35,861 nt of DNA from a virus: the IMG/VR virus record IMGVR_UViG_3300047994_000425, positions 1 to 35,861 of that record, one strand, 5' to 3'. Position numbers and translations under genes: made by a program. Below are positions 29,648-35,861 of the stretch, piece by piece. The notes beneath the pieces were generated by a model. It did not search any database, had not been told where the DNA came from, and saw only the letters and a list, made by a program, of their open reading frames with translations. Each line of letters starts with the position of its first letter. The first letter of the stretch is position 1.

Positions 29648-30574
29648 ATGAATTCACCCGCAAAAAACCTCAAGACCGATCACGCCGCGCAGATGCTGGT
29701 GAAGGCAGACCCGTCCAGCCCCGCGCTGTTCGTCACCGGACCGAACACGATCTCGATCAAAGCCGGCACCCGTTTCGCCGGCTATACGTTCACGGAGGAT
29801 GCTCCGGTCGTCATGCCTGCGGGCGGACTTATGCCCGGTTGTGACTATGCCGTCACCGTCGCGGATGGTGTGGGCGCGGCCATCAAGCTGGATGCTTCGC
29901 CAGCGGCATCGACCTCGCCGGGAGCTTTGCTCGGAGGCTTTCATTTCGCGCCTGGTGGCAAAGCATTGGCGCGGGCGGGCGGGGACACGACACCGGCGAT
30001 CAATCCGTTTTCAATTTGGGATATCAACTTTCGTCCGTCATGCGCTGATCCTCGCGGCATGGCCCGCGTTGAGACGGCCGCGATCAAACCGTTCTGGTGC
30101 GACATCTATCTGCTCGGCGTCGACCACCTTGTCGACGGAACGAGCAAATGTGATGTGACGATCGCGGACGGCGACGATCCGCCAATCAGACCCAACGGCA
30201 AATATTTCGCGGGGCTTGACTACAAGACGGCCGTCGACGTGATGAAGCACCACGGCAAAACTTTGTTGAGCCATGACGAGTTCCGCGACGCCGCGTTTGG
30301 CGTGACCGAAAAGACATCGGCCCCCAAAGACCCGAAAATTACCAAGCTCGATGCGGCGCGCACCAGCCGGTTCGGCCTGATGCAGGCCACCGGCAACATG
30401 TGGGTGTGGGGCCACGACGGCGATCCCGACGCGCCGCGCGCGTCCCTCTTCGGCGGGTCCTGGTTCGACGACGGCAACGCGGGCTCGCGCTGCGCGTACG
30501 TCGGCCGCTGGCCGGACAACTCGTGCGTCGGCATTGGGGCGCGGGGCCGCAGTGACCACCTGCAGCTTGTTTAG
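29648..30574 (+). CDS. DGR variable target protein 2 (remote target, lectin-fold-type)
   Basis: The ATG at 29648 lies behind GGAG, in a leader similar to that of target 1 (GGAGACG in both). The 308-residue protein is a full-length paralogue of target protein 1: KADPSSPALFVTG, SIKAGTRFAGYTF, LGGFHFAPGG, INPFSIWDINFRPSCADPRG and TGNMWVWGHDGDPDAPRASL all have counterparts there. The body differs clearly while the last 50 residues are fixed except at variable positions. It has no signal peptide. It lies about 12 kb from the reverse transcriptase on the other strand, in the operon controlled by the two-site operator. Its role may be a second ligand-binding protein; location in the virion or cell is unknown. 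Confidence 0.93.
   Translation: MNSPAKNLKTDHAAQMLVKADPSSPALFVTGPNTISIKAGTRFAGYTFTEDAPVVMPAGGLMPGCDYAVTVADGVGAAIKLDASPAASTSPGALLGGFHFAPGGKALARAGGDTTPAINPFSIWDINFRPSCADPRGMARVETAAIKPFWCDIYLLGVDHLVDGTSKCDVTIADGDDPPIRPNGKYFAGLDYKTAVDVMKHHGKTLLSHDEFRDAAFGVTEKTSAPKDPKITKLDAARTSRFGLMQATGNMWVWGHDGDPDAPRASLFGGSWFDDGNAGSRCAYVGRWPDNSCVGIGARGRSDHLQLV
30434..30555 (+). repeat. DGR variable repeat VR2 (remote)
   Basis: This 122-base block aligns without gaps to the template repeat at 17690-17811. Fifteen differences are seen, all at template adenines: aac to cgc, tgc and ggc, aac to tac and gac, gac to ggc twice, gac to gtc, tac to tgc, atc to ctc and ttc, and gga to ggg. Codons containing no A are unchanged. 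The constant GC-rich end GCGCGGGGCCGCAGTGA is the same as in VR1 and the template. Confidence 0.97.
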
Positions 30575-30593
30575 CCGCCGCGACAGCGGCGGC
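30574..30593 (+). promoter_or_regulatory. Hairpin after VR2 (retrohoming recognition element)
   Basis: GCCGCCGC (30574-30581), loop GACA and GCGGCGGC (30586-30593) form a perfect 8-bp stem that begins at the last base of the stop codon, 18 bases past VR2. Position, stem length, loop size and loop sequence equal those after VR1. Confidence 0.82.
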
Positions 30594-30611
30594 GGACGCG
30601 CGACGGACCCC

Positions 30612-30842
30612 ATGACCGAGCCGCGGCAGCCAATGACGCCAGAGCGCGTTGAGCGCGCCACGCTGCTGCTTGCCGTGATTATCAGCCAGCGATCGCCCGA
30701 GGACGCCGCAGTGCTGGCCCCGATCTTCGATCGCCTGGAGCGCGAGCTGGACGGGATGCAGAACAGTGACGTCAAGCTGAAGGCGCAGCGCCGCATTGAG
30801 CTTTATAAAAACACTGAAGCCGTAAAGGCCATCGCATCGTGA
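30612..30842 (+). CDS. Small protein after target protein 2, function unknown
   Basis: The ATG at 30612 gives 76 residues, MTEPRQPMTPERVERATLLL and onward, with VIISQRSPEDAAVLAPIFDR and LERELDGMQNSDVKLKAQRR. It is a charged, helical protein. The stop overlaps the next start (GTGA). It begins 38 bases after the target gene and is probably in the same operon. It is not an Avd by pattern. No family is recognised. Confidence 0.6.
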   Translation: MTEPRQPMTPERVERATLLLAVIISQRSPEDAAVLAPIFDRLERELDGMQNSDVKLKAQRRIELYKNTEAVKAIAS

Positions 30843-30988
30843 AGCCGAGACCAACTGACGAAGAATTCAAAGAACTGATCCGGAAACGCGATGAGTCCGT
30901 TGCCGAGAGCGTGCGCAAACGGCCACCACCGACGCTAAACCTTCCTCTATCGTCAGAAACGACTAGCGAACCGGATCAAAGCGAATAA
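30839..30988 (+). CDS. Very small protein (49 residues), end of rightward operon
   Basis: A GTG at 30839 overlaps the preceding stop (GTGA) and opens a 49-residue frame, VKPRPTDEEFKELIRKRDES and onward, ending at TAA 30986-30988. The composition is charged and helical (EEFKELIRKRDESVAESVRK). Just after it lies a terminator, so it is the last gene of the operon. Support is coupling and position. Confidence 0.45.
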   Translation: MKPRPTDEEFKELIRKRDESVAESVRKRPPPTLNLPLSSETTSEPDQSE

Positions 30989-30994
30989 GCTGTT

Positions 30995-31022
30995 CCCCAT
31001 TGAGAAAAACGGGGCATTTTTT
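30995..31022 (+). terminator. Probable terminator of the rightward operon
   Basis: CCCC (30995-30998) and GGGG (31011-31014) pair, with two further A-T pairs possible past one mismatch, and a run of six T follows at 31017-31022. The stem is short, but the place, seven bases after the last stop codon, and the T-run support termination. Confidence 0.55.
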
Positions 31023-31118
31023 ATGACCTTTTTAGTTTCTATAGCGATTCCGACCTTTAATCACGCAGCTTATCGACGTTTGCGGTGATACGGGGAGGAT
31101 CCCCTGGCCGGTCGGCCG

Positions 31119-32432
31119 TTATTGAAACGCAACCGCCTGACACCACTTCAGCTTGAGCGGGAGCGACGGCCCTAGTCCGTATTTCGCGCCTTTCTTTTTG
31201 TGCCCGATGAGGCTGTCGATCATCTCGTCGCCGGCCTCGAGCTCGACCAGCGAATCCCGGAACGTATGGCGGAGCGAATAGAGGCTGTGCATTTCTTCCG
31301 GCCGCATGCCGTTGTCCGTCATAAACGCATTGACGGTTGCAGACAAATTGTCCTCGCCATCGTGATAGCGCGGGAAACCGTTCGGGTTGGCGCGCATCGC
31401 GTCGAGCGCAACCCCGCACAAGGGCACGTCTCGCTTCGACTGAGGCGTCTTCATCCGGCGCCCGTCGGGGCGCACCTGGATGTGGGGAATGTCGACGTCG
31501 AGACGGATCGTGGCCTCGTTGAGGTTGATCGCCTCCGCGATGCGACAGCCGCTGCCGGCCATCAGCATGACGACACCCCTCGCCTCGGGGTTCAACTGCA
31601 TCAGCTTGCCGGAACCGAGGATGGCGTCTTGCACGAATTGGCGCGTGAAGGGCAGCCGGGAATTCTCGAAGCCTCCCTTGAAGCGCAACTCGGCGAAGAT
31701 TGCCTCTAATCCGAGACGTTTCAGCAGATTCAGTTCGCGCAGCATCTTCGCCAGATGCCCGATGTCCTTGTTGGCTGTGTCGGGATCGAGACCTTCGGCC
31801 AGAATGCGGGCCTTCCACCATGCGCGAAAATCCATCGCATCATCACGCGTGAGTTTGTGGATCGGCTTGTCGCCGACCACGGCTTTCAGATTCTCGATCG
31901 CGCGATCTTTCGGGTTGCGCCATTTGCGCATTTGATTGGGCGACAGATCCGTCAACTCGGTCGCAAACTCTGTCTCGAAAGTCGTGCGCAACTTCGAGAG
32001 CGGAATCTCATCCACTGCGATCGGAATGCCGAGTACGGCGTCTTGCGACACGGGATCGCGGGCGACGTTGCGATGAAGCAGCGCTTCCAGCCTTGTGACG
32101 ATGTCTTCGAGCGGCGCTGATGCGAGTTGTTTTGCCGGTACATAGCTGACACCCATCGCGCGGGCTCGCGCCACGGCCGCGCTGTAGGCTTTGTCGGCGT
32201 CGATTGAACGGCCGCCAGAGATCACGCGCCAATAGGCCTCGAGATCGCTGTCGAGTTGATCGGCAACGAGCGATGCGCGCGCGGCCCGCGGATCTTTCTT
32301 GACGCGAATTTTGGTTGAATGTCGAACGATGACGCGATCATCGAGGTGCGCGACTTCGGCAGGAACGCGGCGCGCGTAGTGCCAAACTCCGTTGCGATCG
32401 AACAGCCGTTCGGGCATTGCGGAACCGATCAA
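31119..32432 (-). CDS. Tyrosine-type site-specific integrase
   Basis: The start may be ATG at 32432 or at 32417 (MPERLFDRNGVWHYARRVP); the full form has 437 residues. The N-terminal part is an arm-binding domain, the middle a SAM-like core-binding domain (HKLTRDDAMDFRAWWKARIL). The catalytic domain has Arg297 (GSGCRIAEAINL), the YSLRHTFRDSL box with Arg388, His411 in LIGH and the likely nucleophile Tyr418 in KKKGAKYG. The first residue of box II, usually His, is Tyr or Ser here. It would recombine attP with the 3' end of tRNA-Asn, 100 bases away. Two hairpins (31092-31117) lie just past its stop and may end its transcript. Confidence 0.92.
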   Translation of the reverse strand: MIGSAMPERLFDRNGVWHYARRVPAEVAHLDDRVIVRHSTKIRVKKDPRAARASLVADQLDSDLEAYWRVISGGRSIDADKAYSAAVARARAMGVSYVPAKQLASAPLEDIVTRLEALLHRNVARDPVSQDAVLGIPIAVDEIPLSKLRTTFETEFATELTDLSPNQMRKWRNPKDRAIENLKAVVGDKPIHKLTRDDAMDFRAWWKARILAEGLDPDTANKDIGHLAKMLRELNLLKRLGLEAIFAELRFKGGFENSRLPFTRQFVQDAILGSGKLMQLNPEARGVVMLMAGSGCRIAEAINLNEATIRLDVDIPHIQVRPDGRRMKTPQSKRDVPLCGVALDAMRANPNGFPRYHDGEDNLSATVNAFMTDNGMRPEEMHSLYSLRHTFRDSLVELEAGDEMIDSLIGHKKKGAKYGLGPSLPLKLKWCQAVAFQ

Positions 32433-32433
32433 A

Positions 32434-32457
32434 TGTTACACGTTTTGTTACACGTTT
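32434..32457. repeat. Tandem 12-bp repeat upstream of integrase (candidate arm-binding sites)
   Basis: TGTTACACGTTT occurs twice head to tail at 32434-32445 and 32446-32457. It lies between the integrase start and the tRNA end, where integrase arm-type sites are expected. Binding is inferred. Confidence 0.55.
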
Positions 32458-32533
32458 TTATGCCAGATGGCCGTGTAAGGCGTCAACGACACTGTATAAC
32501 TATCTGATATCGCTTATGTATAATGCCTGAAAG

Positions 32534-32608
32534 TGGCTCCCCGGGCTGGATTCGAACCAGCGACCATTCGATTAACAGTCGAATGCTCTACCGCTGAGCT
32601 ACCGAGGA
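32534..32608 (-). tRNA. tRNA-Asn (anticodon GTT), prophage integration site
   Basis: Read on the minus strand from 32608, TCCTCGG and CCGGGGA pair as acceptor stem. The D arm GGTAGCTCAGCGGTAGAGC and the T arm with GGTTCGAATCC are normal. The anticodon stem-loop TTCGACTGTTAATCGAA shows GTT. A discriminator G and encoded CCA end the gene at 32534. The 3' end faces the integrase gene, so the phage DNA restores it on integration. Confidence 0.95.
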
Positions 32609-32800
32609 ACAGTGTTGGCCAGCAACGCGCCGCGTATAACAAAGGCGCCGAGTCTTTCAAAGCCCAAAGTCACGCGGCTTGGCGTGCGAAATCTTGGAAA
32701 AATCGCCCAAACCAGCCGCAAATGGCGCAAACGAACGTGAGTTTTTTAAGATTTTGGAAGCAAAATTACCGGACGCGCCCCCGTTCCGGATATCGAGCCC

Positions 32801-35077
32801 GTGAGTGCTTCATTCCCTCTTCCCCACGATGAAGCCGACCGGCTGGCCGCGCTCGACCGATTAAAAATCGTCGACACCCCTCGCGCGCCCGAGTTCGACG
32901 CCATCCTGACCCTGGCCACGCGAATAACGAATTGCCGCGCCGGCGTGATCGGGCTGATGGAGGGCGATCGTCACTGGTTCAAGGCGGTCCGCGGTCTCGA
33001 TCGCGCCGATGCGCCGCGCGCCATTTCGCTGTGCAATTACACGCTGCTGCAGGCTGAACCGCTAATCGTCGAAGACCTGACCCGCGACCCGCGCTTTTGC
33101 GATAATCCCTTCGTTACCGAGCGTGGCACCAGCTTTTACGCCGGAGTCGCCCTCGCCGATCAGGACGGCTGCAAAGTCGGAACTCTTTGCGTGACCGATC
33201 GCGATCCACGGGGCTCCGATCCTGCAATTGCCGAGACCCTGAAATATCTGGGACGTGTGGTTGAAGGCCTGCTTGAGACACACGCACGCTCGGTTCAGGC
33301 GTTTCAGATCGCGGAAAAAGCTGCGGTCGGGGAACGTGAGCTGTGGAAAAAAACGCGGCTGCTCGAACAATCCGAACAAATTGCAAAGATTGGATCGTGG
33401 GAGTTCGATCCGGAATCGAGAACTTTTGTCCTGTCGGACGAAGCCTGCCGCATCCACGAACTGCCCGTCGGCACAATTCTGCATATCGACGATATGCACG
33501 CGCGTTTTCCGCTCAGCGATCTCGACCTCGTGGCTGCACGCTATCGAAACGCCGAAGAAACCGGAGAGGGTTACGAGATCCTCGGCGATATCATAACTGC
33601 GAAAGGCAATGCGCGCTGGACCCATCGCATCGTGGAAACGGAAAAACGAAACGGCAAAGTCGTTCGGATTTTCAGCGCGATCCGCGATGTCAGCGCCGAT
33701 CGACTGGCGGAACAAGCCTTGTGGCGCGCGGCGCACTACGATGCACTGACCGGCGCACCCAATCGCCATTCATGGACGGTTCGCCTCGACGAGGCCTTCG
33801 CTCGCGCGAGTGGCGAACAAGGCGGTTTGACGATCCTGATCCTCGATCTCGATGGCTTTAAAGAGATCAACGATACGCGCGGTCATGCCGCGGGCGACGG
33901 CGTCCTGTGCGAGATTGCGCGCCGTCTGGAGTCGACGTTGCCAAACGACGCTTTTCATGCGCGCCTTGGCGGTGACGAGTTCGCAGTCCTTCTGGAGGGC
34001 ATGCGGGCTCCCGCCGACATCGAAATCATCGTTCGGGCTTTGTTGATGTCCATTCAGAAGCCGATCGTCGTCGATACGCAGCGCCTTCAGATTTCCGGCA
34101 CATTCGGCTGCGCCAGCTTTCCAGTGGACGCCCCCACGGCCGCCGATTTGATGCAAAAGGCCGACATCGCGCTTTATCAGGCCAAACGATCCCATCGAAG
34201 TTCGTTCGTATCGTTTCGCCCGGAGATCGGCGATCTGTTCAACGACAAGCGTCATGCCATCGATCTCGTGGCCGCCGCGATCGAGCAAAATCATCTTGTG
34301 CCTTTCTATCAGCCCAAGATCGATCTCAAGACGGGTCAGCTTCTGGGGTTTGAAGCGCTTTGCCGTATTGAAGCGGTCGATGGCACGATTCTGGGACCGA
34401 ACCAGTTTCTGCCGGCGTTGCGCGACCCCGCATCGTCGGCGCGGATCGGGCGGACCATGGTGAACCTCGTCACCTCGGATATCGTGGCTTGGCGCGCGGA
34501 CGGTCTCACTCCCGGCCGCATCGCGATCAACGTCACCGGAGACGATTTTGCCGATGGCGCCTTTCACAGCCGCGTGCTCGGACGGCTGTCGTCCTTGAAC
34601 CTTCCTGCGACCGCATTGGAAATCGAAGTCACGGAAAATACCATTTTGGGAAAAGAGACGGCGGCGGTGAACGAAGCGCTCCAGACCCTGCGCGATCAAG
34701 GCATCGTCATTTCGCTCGACGACTTCGGCACCGGTTATGCCTCCCTGACCCATCTGCGCGACGCGCCCATTCAATGCATCAAGCTCGACCGGTCGTTCAT
34801 CAATGAATTGAACCAAGGCGGCGACACAGCCATCATCGTCAAATCGATTGTCGATCTTGGCCATAGCCTCGGCATGAGGATTGTGGCCGAAGGCATCGAG
34901 ACCAATGGACAGGCTGAATTCCTGCGCTCGATCGGATGCGACGAGGCGCAGGGATTTTTGTTTGGGCGCCCGGCCGCACGGAATGCGACCCGGCTGTTGC
35001 TTCAGGAGCGAGAACGGTGGAACGGGGTGACACAAATCGAATTCAACAGGCAAAAAAACCGTCGCCGCTGGGCTTAA
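32801..35077 (+). CDS. GAF-PAS-GGDEF-EAL cyclic di-GMP signalling protein (host)
   Basis: The GTG at 32801 starts a 758-residue protein. A GAF domain covers about residues 20-160 (FDAILTLATRITNCRAGVIG, FYAGVALADQDGCKVGTLCV), a PAS-like domain about 195-300 (QIAKIGSWEFDPESRTFVLS). The diguanylate cyclase domain has an intact GGDEF at 390-394 and no RxxD inhibitory site before it. The phosphodiesterase domain has EAL at 518-520, DDFGTGYASLTHL, IKLDRSFI, EGIET and QGFLFGRPA, so both catalytic sets look intact. It has no membrane segment, so a cytoplasmic sensor that makes or breaks cyclic di-GMP. It is on the host side of the integration site. Confidence 0.95.
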   Translation: MSASFPLPHDEADRLAALDRLKIVDTPRAPEFDAILTLATRITNCRAGVIGLMEGDRHWFKAVRGLDRADAPRAISLCNYTLLQAEPLIVEDLTRDPRFCDNPFVTERGTSFYAGVALADQDGCKVGTLCVTDRDPRGSDPAIAETLKYLGRVVEGLLETHARSVQAFQIAEKAAVGERELWKKTRLLEQSEQIAKIGSWEFDPESRTFVLSDEACRIHELPVGTILHIDDMHARFPLSDLDLVAARYRNAEETGEGYEILGDIITAKGNARWTHRIVETEKRNGKVVRIFSAIRDVSADRLAEQALWRAAHYDALTGAPNRHSWTVRLDEAFARASGEQGGLTILILDLDGFKEINDTRGHAAGDGVLCEIARRLESTLPNDAFHARLGGDEFAVLLEGMRAPADIEIIVRALLMSIQKPIVVDTQRLQISGTFGCASFPVDAPTAADLMQKADIALYQAKRSHRSSFVSFRPEIGDLFNDKRHAIDLVAAAIEQNHLVPFYQPKIDLKTGQLLGFEALCRIEAVDGTILGPNQFLPALRDPASSARIGRTMVNLVTSDIVAWRADGLTPGRIAINVTGDDFADGAFHSRVLGRLSSLNLPATALEIEVTENTILGKETAAVNEALQTLRDQGIVISLDDFGTGYASLTHLRDAPIQCIKLDRSFINELNQGGDTAIIVKSIVDLGHSLGMRIVAEGIETNGQAEFLRSIGCDEAQGFLFGRPAARNATRLLLQERERWNGVTQIEFNRQKNRRRWA

Positions 35078-35139
35078 ACACGAAATCGGCGGGCCCCAGT
35101 TGCCCGCTTCCGGCGGCTGGGCTATACGGCCCGCAGGAT

Positions 35140-35213
35140 GGCCACGTGGCGGAGTGGTGACGCAACGGTCTGCAAAACCGTGTACACCGGTTCAATTCCG
35201 GTCGTGGCCTCCA
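35140..35213 (+). tRNA. tRNA-Cys (anticodon GCA)
   Basis: GGCCACG (35140-35146) pairs with CGTGGCC (35203-35209). The anticodon arm ACGGTCTGCAAAACCGT carries GCA, the T arm is CCGGTTCAATTCCGG, and T plus encoded CCA ends at 35213. The short variable arm and the D arm GGCGGAGTGGTGACGCA are typical of bacterial tRNA-Cys. Confidence 0.95.
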
Positions 35214-35236
35214 GTTTCCCTTGAATCTTGAATGCG

Positions 35237-35861
35237 TCAGTGCCGCTTGCGGCGGCGGAAGTCGCGCTTGGGTTTCGGCTTCGGCATCAATTCAGGCATC
35301 GTGGCCTGCGCCGCACGATAAGCGCCGAGCATCCGTTCGAAGCTCGCATTGAGCCTCGTCTCGATCTCGGTTCGATTTTCAAGCCGGCTGATCAGCATCG
35401 CCGCCGCCTCAATTGTCGATAGCCCGTCTGCGCGGGGCTCGCGGCGCAGTTTGCCGTATCGCGATGCTGAAGCGGGCGCGAGAATAATGCGGTGACATTT
35501 CAGCATCCAGGCATTGCGCCACCATAGTGCCTTGGCCTGACTCCATGTTCCATCGAGCAGCACGACGCCTTCGATGGATTTGAGGATGCCGCGCTGATTG
35601 TCCTCAGGCTGGCCCTTGCGGTCGATGACGACGATGTCGCGATCGATGTCCAGATCAGCCACCTTTGCGGAGCCGAGATACAACACCGCCCAGTCTTGCG
35701 GATCGACGCTTCGGCCGAGAATCTTGGACAGGCTTGGCCACGACAAGCCGATCTTGAGCATCGCCTTCTTGAAATGGAGGGCCGCCAGCCGCGCCGTTCC
35801 CAGCAATCGATCCTGCTCCTGCGGATGTTGCAGGATCAGCAATTCAATCCGGTTGTCGATC
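35237..35861 (-). CDS. DTW-domain protein, probable tRNA uridine aminocarboxypropyltransferase (N-terminus outside window)
   Basis: The frame ends at 35237 and is open to the right edge (IDNRIELLILQHPQEQ at the edge), so the start is missing. LLILQHPQE, VVLLDGTWSQAKALWWRNAW with the DGTW signature, and the later AAAMLISRLE segment are those of DTW proteins. These transfer an aminocarboxypropyl group from S-adenosylmethionine to a tRNA uridine. The zinc-binding cysteines usual near the N-terminus would lie outside the window. The C-terminus is a basic tail (PKPKPKRDFRRRKRH), which may bind RNA. It is a host gene, convergent with tRNA-Cys. Confidence 0.88.
   Translation of the reverse strand, partial: IDNRIELLILQHPQEQDRLLGTARLAALHFKKAMLKIGLSWPSLSKILGRSVDPQDWAVLYLGSAKVADLDIDRDIVVIDRKGQPEDNQRGILKSIEGVVLLDGTWSQAKALWWRNAWMLKCHRIILAPASASRYGKLRREPRADGLSTIEAAAMLISRLENRTEIETRLNASFERMLGAYRAAQATMPELMPKPKPKRDFRRRKRH

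Larger units (their letters stand above)
1..32534. mobile_element. Lambda-like prophage integrated at tRNA-Asn (left end outside window)
   Basis: The stretch holds a contiguous phage gene set: terminase, portal, protease, capsid, tail genes, replication genes, repressor and integrase. The integrase gene ends the phage gene series at the 3' end of a tRNA-Asn gene, the usual tyrosine-integrase target. Host-type genes begin right after the tRNA. The left boundary, lysis genes, tail tip and the second attachment site lie beyond position 1. The exact att core cannot be set because the other copy is not in the window. Almost all genes are intact and tightly packed with ATGA or TGATG overlaps, so nothing seen here marks the prophage as decayed. 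Confidence 0.93.

Noticed and set aside
32533-32832. Plus-strand open frame of 99 residues beginning MAPRAGFEPATIR
   Set aside because: It is the antisense of tRNA-Asn, a well-known source of false proteins, and overlaps the start of the GGDEF-EAL gene.
1-35861. CRISPR array or insertion sequence
   Set aside because: No regularly spaced repeats of CRISPR type and no transposase or terminal inverted repeats were seen; the tandem repeats found are iterons, operators and terminase-type sites.

Overview
The window is most of a lambda-like prophage in a GC-rich alphaproteobacterium, probably of the Hyphomicrobiales (Rhizobiales). The evidence is the GC-rich codon usage, the tRNA neighbourhood, and small phage proteins of types I know from rhizobial phages. 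The prophage runs off the left edge inside the tail tape-measure gene and ends on the right at a tyrosine integrase next to the 3' end of a tRNA-Asn gene (32534-32608). Host chromosome follows: a GGDEF-EAL signalling protein, tRNA-Cys and a DTW-domain protein cut by the right edge.

Layout, read leftward on the minus strand. The late operon (12223 to 1) has lambda order: small and large terminase, gpW-like joiner, portal, S49 protease with a nested scaffold gene, decoration protein, major capsid, four head-tail and tail-completion genes, tail tube, gpG/gpGT with a -1 slippery site, and tape measure. Upstream of it is a 400-base non-coding stretch with a terminator and five TTTAGG repeats (a candidate cosB). 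Then come a NusG-like factor, a replication initiator with tandem 16-bp iterons inside its coding sequence (a candidate origin), a DUF4031 gene, a small HTH gene and an adenine methyltransferase. A brnTA toxin-antitoxin pair on the plus strand interrupts the minus-strand series.

The most notable content is a complete diversity-generating retroelement (DGR) at 16448-19142. It has a reverse transcriptase with the DGR-type IGxxxSQ motif, a spacer with a perfect 14-bp hairpin, a template repeat (TR, 17690-17811), avd, and a variable lectin-fold-like target protein whose 3' end is VR1 (18247-18368). A second full-length target gene lies about 12 kb away on the opposite strand (29648-30574) and carries VR2 (30434-30555). 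Over 122 bases VR1 and VR2 differ from the TR at 14 and 15 positions, and every one is an adenine in the TR. Both VRs are followed by the same 8-bp stem, GACA-loop hairpin, which is absent after the TR. Neither target lies in the tail module seen here.

The early minus-strand operon (26943 to about 19146) holds a Cro-like protein, small phage proteins, a GapR-like protein, an AAA+ ATPase, an MT-A70 adenine methyltransferase and a C5-cytosine methyltransferase with eight degenerate repeats. It diverges from an S24-type repressor gene (27038-27736). Three copies of a 17-bp dyad operator lie between them. Two more copies lie 1.5 kb away, in front of a plus-strand operon (28640-30988) that contains the second DGR target. 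A small outer-membrane beta-barrel gene, a likely lysogenic-conversion gene, sits between the two operator clusters.

Taken together this looks like a temperate siphovirus with lambda-type head assembly, repressor control at two operator clusters, and a two-target retroelement that can diversify two surface-type proteins from one template. Lysis genes, tail tip and fibres, and the other attachment site are outside the window.
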